NCBI GenBank assembly: GCA_002309375.1
Contig: DBXK01000046.1
Span: forward strand, 18,268 to 37,482
DNA from: Christensenella sp. UBA1214
GTDB lineage: Bacteria; Bacillota; Clostridia; Christensenellales; CAG-138
DNA: 19,215 bases
Reading direction: 5' to 3'
The notes under the pieces are model-generated. The model searched no databases. It worked only from the letters and a program-made list of their open reading frames with translations, and was not told where the DNA came from. Of this stretch, positions 14,767 to 19,215 are shown piece by piece. Each line of letters begins with the position of its first letter. Positions within the stretch are counted from its first letter, which is position 1. The position numbers and the translations under genes were made by a program.

Positions 14767-14797
14767 ACGCCGGAGCGGGTCTTCGGCAGCGTTTTTT
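14767..14797 (+). terminator. Second, weaker terminator candidate in tandem
   Basis: Inverted repeats GCCGGA/TTCGGC (14769-14774 with 14782-14787) can form a stem, or the outer ACGC/GCGT (14767-14770 with 14789-14792) can close it; a T6 tract follows at 14792-14797. The fold is imperfect, so this is tentative. Confidence 0.4.
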
Positions 14798-14837
14798 GGA
14801 AATTGAGAAAATATTTTTCAAATCGCAAAGAAACATA

Positions 14838-14866
14838 TTGAAGATATTGACAAATTGTGTTATACT
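14838..14866 (+). promoter_or_regulatory. Extended -10 promoter for the PHP-helicase unit
   Basis: TTGAAG (14838-14843) and TATACT (14861-14866) are 17 bp apart, and TGT directly precedes the -10 element. The surrounding DNA (about 14800-14870) is much richer in A and T than its neighbours. A TTGACA at 14847 is too close to this -10 to serve it. Confidence 0.7.
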
Positions 14867-14891
14867 GTTTTTTCCCAACGGAGGAAAGACG

Positions 14892-15710
14892 ATGATCGAT
14901 TATCATGTCCATACGATGTTTTCCGGCGATGCGTCCGTGCCGCCGGAGGATCAGCTCGCCGCGGCGTCGGAGAAGGGGATCGAGGAGATCTGCTTCACCG
15001 ACCACGTCGATTTCGACAATCCCGGGCAGAATTTCGCCCCGGCGGATCTTTCACTGCGCCATGAGCTGCTCGAAAAATACGGCGGACAATACAGAAAGAT
15101 CGGCGGCAGCACCGTGCGCTTCAAGGAAGGCGCGGAGATCAGCTTCGCCGTTTTCCCGGAATGCCTCGAAAAAACGCTTGCGTACCTTGCCCCGCACGAG
15201 CTCGATTTCATCATCGGCTCCGTCCACAGCGTCGGCTTTCAGGATGTTTACTATCCCGTCTATCACGAGGGCAAGACCAAGGCCGAATCATATCTGCCGT
15301 ATCTCGATACGATCCTTCAATGCCTGCCGGATTACGGCTTCATCAGCGTGCTCGGCCATTATGATTTCGTCGCGAAGTATGCGCCGTATGAGGACCGCAG
15401 CATGAGGCTCGATATCTCGCCGGAGATTCGCGACCGCTTCGAAGCGATCTTCAAAACCGTCGTCCGGATGGGCAAGGGCATCGAGATCAACACCGCCGCC
15501 TGGCGCGACGCTCCGCATTGGGGCCTCGATCTTCTGAAGCTTTACAGGGTCTGCGGCGGCGAATTCGTGACCTTCGCTTCCGATGCGCACAGGAGCAGCG
15601 CCGTCGGCAACCGCCTCGACGAAGCCGTTGAGCTCGCTCTTGCCGCCGGGATCCCGTATTACGCAACCTTCGAAAAGATGAAGCCCACGTTCTTCAAGAT
15701 CGGCAAGTGA
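14892..15710 (+). CDS. PHP-domain phosphoesterase, HisJ/histidinol-phosphatase family
   Basis: This 272-residue protein is a stand-alone PHP (polymerase and histidinol phosphatase) domain. The metal-binding motifs appear in order: YHVHTMFSGD (4-13; His5 and His7), CFTDHVDF (34-41), KEGAEIS (78-84), IGSVHS (108-113), LGHYD (154-158), and FASDAHR (228-234). The overall pattern is closest to the HisJ family of histidinol-phosphate phosphatases, the last-but-one step group of histidine synthesis. No his genes lie nearby, however, and many HisJ-like proteins act on other phosphate esters, so the substrate is uncertain. ATG 14892 has GGAGG 7 nt upstream (14880-14884); the longer open frame would include the promoter. 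The helicase gene starts 48 nt after its stop, without an obvious terminator or promoter between, so the two are probably cotranscribed. Confidence 0.86.
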   Translation: MIDYHVHTMFSGDASVPPEDQLAAASEKGIEEICFTDHVDFDNPGQNFAPADLSLRHELLEKYGGQYRKIGGSTVRFKEGAEISFAVFPECLEKTLAYLAPHELDFIIGSVHSVGFQDVYYPVYHEGKTKAESYLPYLDTILQCLPDYGFISVLGHYDFVAKYAPYEDRSMRLDISPEIRDRFEAIFKTVVRMGKGIEINTAAWRDAPHWGLDLLKLYRVCGGEFVTFASDAHRSSAVGNRLDEAVELALAAGIPYYATFEKMKPTFFKIGK

Positions 15711-15758
15711 CCGAAAACGTTCTTCCTTTGATTTCCCGCTTGGCGAAAGGCCACCGAT

Positions 15759-18700
15759 TTGTTTGAAAACGAACAGCAACCGAATATTGAAAATGCGGAA
15801 ACGATGACCGTGCACTCGGCGCTCGAACGATGCGTCGATCTTGTCGGGCGCGTCGATCTGAGGATCATCTGCAGCCTTGCCAAAGTGAAGGAGGACGAGG
15901 CGCTTTCTTCCCTGCGCGGTTCGATCTATTACGACCCGCAGCAGGAAATGCTCGTCACTGCGGAGGAATATCTTTCGGGCAATATCCTCAAAAAGCTCAA
16001 CTACATCAAAAAGCTTCGCGATGAAGGCGACGAGAGGGATTTTTCGGCAAATATCACCGCGCTCGAGACCGTCATGCCGCCCGAGATCCAGCCCGGGAAG
16101 ATCAAGGCCTCCCTCGGAAGCCCGTGGATCCCGACCTGGGTCTACCGCGATTTCATCATCGCGCTGATGGGCATCAAGGCGCCGGCGGGGAAACCGAAGC
16201 TCTTCGTCGAATACATCCGCGCCGCAAATCACTATATCATCCACGGCAAAAAGCCCTTCCTCGGCTTCACAAGGGCGAAGCTGACCTACGGTACGGAACG
16301 CATGAATGCCTTCGAGATCATCGAGCGCATGCTCAACTCCCGCGAGATCGCCGTTTACGACACGATCTATCCGGACGATAAGGATCAGCCGATCCGCCGC
16401 ATCAACAAGGCGGAGACCCTCCTCGCGCAGGAAAGATCCAAGCAGATCGCGGAGCGCTTCTCCTACTGGCTCTTCAAGGATGAGCCGCGAAGGAGCGAGC
16501 TGCTGGCGCTCTATAACGAAAGCTTCTGCGCGATCCGGCCGCGCCGCTTCGACGGCAGCCGCATGCTGCTTCCCGGCAAGAATCCGGATATCAAGCTCCA
16601 GAAGCATCAGCTCGACGCGATCATGCGCATCATCCATTCGCGGAACGTGCTGATCGCGCACCAGGTCGGCGCGGGCAAAACCTATGTCCTTGCCGCCGCC
16701 GCAATGGAGCTGCGTCGCCTCGGCATCTCAAAGCGCAATCTGATCGTTGTTCCGAACAACATCCTCGAGCAGTGGCATTATGAATTCCTTCAGCTTTACC
16801 CGGATGCGAACGTGCTGATGGTGGAGCCGAGGAGCTTCACTCCGGCGAACCGGAACAAGGTGCTGAACACGATCAAAAACAACGATTATGACGCGATCCT
16901 GATGGGCTACGGCAGCTTTTCGCTGATCCCGCTTTCGAAGGAAGAGCGGGAGAGCGAGCTCATCAACGCCCTTTCGGAGATCTCGGAGGGCATGAAGAAC
17001 GCAGTCTATAACGACGCCTACACCGTTCTCAACCGCTATGCTTCGCGGATCGAGCACCGCCTGCAGAAGCTTTGGCAGGAGGAGGAAGCCGTTCCGAAGA
17101 ACGCCGTGTTCTTCGATGAGCTCGGCTTTGACACGATCTTTGTCGACGAAGCACATAACTTCAAGAACATCAGCATCGAAACCAAGCACGGTTCCCTGCC
17201 CGGCCTCAATACCAAGGGCTCCCGCCGCTGCGACGACCTCATGGCGAAGCTGCGCTATGTCCAGCGCACCCACGGCGGCAGGGGAGCGGTCTTCGCGACC
17301 GGTACGCCGATCACGAACTCCGTTTCGGATATGTACACCATGCAGCGCTACCTCGGCTACGGCCATATGGACGAACTGAACCTGCTCGAATTCGACAACT
17401 GGGTCAAGATGTTCTCCGAAGTCACGGAGGAATTCGAGGTCGAGGCCAACGGCGTCGGGTACCGCCTCCGCCGCAGGCTGAGCCGGTATTATAACCTCCC
17501 CGAGCTGTCGCTGCTGTTTTCCGATATCGCGGACCTGTATTTCAATGTTGCGGATGAGGAAAAGAAGCTCCCGCAGAACGTCGAGTGCGTGAACTGCACC
17601 GTTCCCGCGAGCGACGCGCTGCGCAATTATATCGAGGATCTCGCTTCCCGCGCGGAGCAGGTCAAGCAGGGCACCGTCCCCCGCACGGAGGACAACATGC
17701 TGAAGATCACCACCGACGGCCGCAAGGCGGCGCTCGATATGCGCCTTGTCGATCCGGAAGCGGCGGATGATCCTCATTCGAAGCTCAATACCTGCGTCGA
17801 GAACGTTTTCAAGATCTGGAAGGAGCACGAAAAGCTGACTCAGCTCGTCTTCCTCGATCAGAGCACACCGAAGGACGGGTTCAATCTTTATGACGATATA
17901 AAGGAAAAGCTCGTCAGGCGCGGCGTTCCGGCGGAGGAGATCGCCTTCGTGCACGATGCGCTGAACGATGCGATGCGCACCGCGCTCTTCAACAAGGTCC
18001 GCAAGGGCCGCGTCCGCGTGCTGATCGGCTCGACCTTCAAGCTCGGTCTCGGCGCGAATGTTCAGAACAACCTGCTCGCCGTGCATCACCTCGATATCCC
18101 GTGGCGCCCGTCGGACGTTACCCAGCGCGAAGGCCGTATGCTCCGCCAGGGCAACAGGAACGAGACCGTCATGATCTATCGCTACATCACCAACGGCAGC
18201 TTCGACGCATATTCCTGGCAGCTGCTCGAAAACAAGCAGCGCTTCATCTCGCAGATCGTCAACGGCGACAACGCGAGCCGCAGCGGCGACGAGGTCGACG
18301 AGATCGTCCTCACCTACAGCGAGGTCAAGGCATTCGCCGTCGGCAACCCGCTGATCAAGGCGAGGATCGAAACGGAAACGGAGCTGCAGCGCAAGCAGAT
18401 GCTCAAATCCCGCCACGAGCGCGCGAAGGTGGAGGCAAAGGAGCAGCTCATCAAGCTCCCCGCGAAGAGGGAGGAGCTTTCCCGCCTGATCGGGATCCTC
18501 GAAAAGGATATCGCTCTCTCGAAAGCGAATACTGCTTCCTCCTTCTCGATGTTCCTTTGGGACGAGACCTATACAAAGCGCAGGGAAGCCGGCGAGAGGC
18601 TGATCGAGCTGATCGCGGAATTCGCTTTCATCCGCGAGGAGAAGCTCATCGGCAAATATCGCGGCTTCGGGCTGTACCTTGCCAACGACGCGACCGGCGC

Positions 18701-18962
18701 AAGGCGGGTCTTCCTGCTGAAGGGCAAGGGCAGCTATCAGTCCGACCTCAGCGAGAGCGCGATGGGCATCGTCGCAAGGCTCGATAACGCGATCAACAGC
18801 CTTGTGAGCCGCTGCGACAGCGCGAAGGAACAGCTTTCCGGCCTCGCGGCGGAGGAAGCGGAGCTCAAGGCCGAAGCGGAAAAACCGTTCCCCTTCGAAA
18901 AGGAGCTCGAAGAGCTGCGCGTGAAGCTGCGTGACGTCAACCGTCAGCTCGGCATGAACTGA
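15759..18962 (+). CDS. Large SNF2-like SF2 helicase related to conjugative-element helicases
   Basis: This 1067-residue protein has two RecA-like helicase lobes. Lobe 1 (about 276-560) has the Q-like LQKHQLDAI (280-288), Walker A HQVGAGKTY (301-309), VVPNNILEQW (330-339), DEAH in IFVDEAHNF (460-468) and motif III FATGTPITNS (512-521). Lobe 2 (about 690-835) has motif V GSTFKLGLGANVQ (757-769) and motif VI TQREGRMLRQG (788-798), then YRYITNGSFDAYSW, as in SNF2 ATPases. The N-terminal 275 residues (including EEYLSGNILKKL, LGSPWIP and YNESFCAIRPRRFDGSRML) and the lobes resemble, from memory, the helicase half of the 2000-3000-residue methyltransferase-helicase proteins of integrative conjugative elements. 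No methyltransferase motif is present here. The C-terminus (about 865-1067) is charged and probably coiled-coil. TTG 15759 is chosen because AAAGG lies 8 nt upstream and an in-frame stop at 15729 limits extension; ATG 15804 is an alternative. ATPase motifs are intact; function unknown. Confidence 0.88.
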   Translation: MFENEQQPNIENAETMTVHSALERCVDLVGRVDLRIICSLAKVKEDEALSSLRGSIYYDPQQEMLVTAEEYLSGNILKKLNYIKKLRDEGDERDFSANITALETVMPPEIQPGKIKASLGSPWIPTWVYRDFIIALMGIKAPAGKPKLFVEYIRAANHYIIHGKKPFLGFTRAKLTYGTERMNAFEIIERMLNSREIAVYDTIYPDDKDQPIRRINKAETLLAQERSKQIAERFSYWLFKDEPRRSELLALYNESFCAIRPRRFDGSRMLLPGKNPDIKLQKHQLDAIMRIIHSRNVLIAHQVGAGKTYVLAAAAMELRRLGISKRNLIVVPNNILEQWHYEFLQLYPDANVLMVEPRSFTPANRNKVLNTIKNNDYDAILMGYGSFSLIPLSKEERESELINALSEISEGMKNAVYNDAYTVLNRYASRIEHRLQKLWQEEEAVPKNAVFFDELGFDTIFVDEAHNFKNISIETKHGSLPGLNTKGSRRCDDLMAKLRYVQRTHGGRGAVFATGTPITNSVSDMYTMQRYLGYGHMDELNLLEFDNWVKMFSEVTEEFEVEANGVGYRLRRRLSRYYNLPELSLLFSDIADLYFNVADEEKKLPQNVECVNCTVPASDALRNYIEDLASRAEQVKQGTVPRTEDNMLKITTDGRKAALDMRLVDPEAADDPHSKLNTCVENVFKIWKEHEKLTQLVFLDQSTPKDGFNLYDDIKEKLVRRGVPAEEIAFVHDALNDAMRTALFNKVRKGRVRVLIGSTFKLGLGANVQNNLLAVHHLDIPWRPSDVTQREGRMLRQGNRNETVMIYRYITNGSFDAYSWQLLENKQRFISQIVNGDNASRSGDEVDEIVLTYSEVKAFAVGNPLIKARIETETELQRKQMLKSRHERAKVEAKEQLIKLPAKREELSRLIGILEKDIALSKANTASSFSMFLWDETYTKRREAGERLIELIAEFAFIREEKLIGKYRGFGLYLANDATGARRVFLLKGKGSYQSDLSESAMGIVARLDNAINSLVSRCDSAKEQLSGLAAEEAELKAEAEKPFPFEKELEELRVKLRDVNRQLGMN

Positions 18963-18980
18963 TTTTTGAACCGAATTTAT

Positions 18981-19011
18981 CAAAGCGGGGTTGCACACAA
19001 GCCCCGCTTTG
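18981..19011 (+). terminator. Strong hairpin after the helicase gene, probable terminator
   Basis: A perfect 10-bp stem CAAAGCGGGG/CCCCGCTTTG (18981-18990 with 19002-19011), extendable inward with a bulged G, lies 18 nt after the helicase stop. The T tract is poor (TTTGTTG), so termination may be incomplete. Confidence 0.6.
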
Positions 19012-19020
19012 TTGTAAAAT
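18991..19020 (+). promoter_or_regulatory. Candidate promoter for gyrB/parE inside the terminator hairpin
   Basis: TTGCAC (18991-18996) lies in the hairpin loop and TAAAAT (19015-19020) follows after 18 bp, giving a start near 19027 and a leader of about 50 nt. Spacing is one base longer than ideal. Confidence 0.45.
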
Positions 19021-19078
19021 ATAGGCGTATTTTATTGCGGGGCGGGCAAATATGCCCTCCCGAGAGGACCAGCAGGCT

Positions 19079-19215
19079 ATGGAAAAACACAACTATACCG
19101 TCGAAGATATCCGGGTCATGGAGGGCCTGGAGGCTGTTCGCGTGCGCCCGGGCATGTATATCGGCTCGACCGGCGAACGCGGTTTGCATCATCTGGTTTA
19201 CGAGATAGTGGACAA
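19079..19215 (+). CDS. gyrB: DNA gyrase subunit B or topoisomerase IV subunit B, 5' end
   Basis: The 45 visible residues are the conserved N-terminus of a type II topoisomerase ATPase subunit: VEDIRVMEGLEAVRVRPGMY is followed by IGSTGERGLHHLVYEIVD. The ATP-lid Tyr and the start of the GHKL ATPase domain, whose catalytic helix begins at EIVDN, are recognisable. The gene runs off the window. The N-terminus alone does not separate GyrB from ParE; GyrB is preferred because ERGLHHLVYEIVD is common in clostridial GyrB, and because one clostridial form of ParE has a clearly different start. No recF or dnaN lies upstream, so this is not the classical origin-proximal locus. AGAGGA (19063-19068) stands 10 nt before the ATG. 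GyrB introduces negative supercoils with GyrA; ParE decatenates with ParC. Confidence 0.88.
   Translation, partial: MEKHNYTVEDIRVMEGLEAVRVRPGMYIGSTGERGLHHLVYEIVD

Noticed and set aside
14847..14852. Perfect TTGACA upstream of the PHP gene as the -35 element
   Set aside because: It is only 8 bp from TATACT, and nothing like a -10 lies 16-18 bp downstream; TTGAAG at 14838 has the right spacing.
14892..15710. Calling the PHP gene hisJ/hisK with a firm histidine-biosynthesis role
   Set aside because: The motifs fit the family, but there is no histidine gene nearby and the family includes enzymes with other substrates, so no gene symbol is given.
16728..18998. 756-codon open frame on the - strand opposite the helicase
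   Set aside because: Same antisense shadow effect; no recognisable domain, promoter or ribosome-binding site, while the + strand has intact helicase motifs.
18966..19208. 80-codon + strand open frame across the gyrB/parE start
   Set aside because: It is out of frame with the clearly conserved topoisomerase N-terminus and runs through the terminator hairpin.

Overview
The window is a gene-dense, GC-rich stretch of bacterial chromosome. Every gene I can support lies on the + strand. Strong Shine-Dalgarno sites (AGGAGG and close variants), sigma-A type promoters (TTGACA/TATGCT, extended -10 elements) and the gene order rimP-nusA-ylxR-ylxQ-infB-rbfA-nrnA-truB-ribF point to a Gram-positive Bacillota lineage, most likely a GC-rich member of the Clostridia. 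This assignment is inferred from gene order and signals, not from an rRNA gene.

Region 1 (1-4225) is a tightly packed run. It holds the 3' end of a transglutaminase-like protein, ylmH (S4-domain RNA-binding protein), a small CxxC heavy-metal-associated domain protein, mnmA (tRNA 2-thiouridylase), deoC (deoxyribose-phosphate aldolase) and a GNAT acetyltransferase. Most junctions overlap or leave under 30 nt, so this is probably one operon that began upstream of the window. A weak terminator candidate follows at about 4288.

Region 2 (about 4322-13535) is the conserved transcription/translation operon. An extended -10 promoter at 4322-4350 drives a leader of about 120 nt with hairpins, then rimP (TTG start), nusA, ylxR (TTG start), ylxQ, infB, rbfA, nrnA (DHH phosphoesterase), truB, ribF and plsY. 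It closes at a good intrinsic terminator (13504-13535). The products cover 30S maturation (RimP, RbfA), transcription elongation and termination (NusA), translation initiation (IF2), RNA-binding accessory proteins (YlxR, YlxQ), nanoRNA turnover (NrnA), tRNA pseudouridylation (TruB), FMN/FAD synthesis (RibF) and the first acylation of phospholipid synthesis (PlsY).

Region 3 (13535-14797) is a single-gene unit. It has its own consensus promoter, a palindrome centred on the -35 element, an unusually long Shine-Dalgarno match, a predicted lipoprotein with three Asp-box motifs, and one or two terminators.

Region 4 (14838-19020) starts from another extended -10 promoter. It encodes a HisJ-type PHP phosphoesterase and then a 1067-residue SNF2-like SF2 helicase. 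The helicase resembles the helicase half of the very large methyltransferase-helicase proteins of integrative conjugative elements and plasmids, but here it stands alone beside a housekeeping gene. It is the most unusual item in the window. A strong hairpin follows, overlapping a candidate promoter for the last gene, the 5' end of a type II topoisomerase B subunit (gyrB or parE), which runs off the window.

I found no tRNA, rRNA, CRISPR array, insertion sequence or attachment site.
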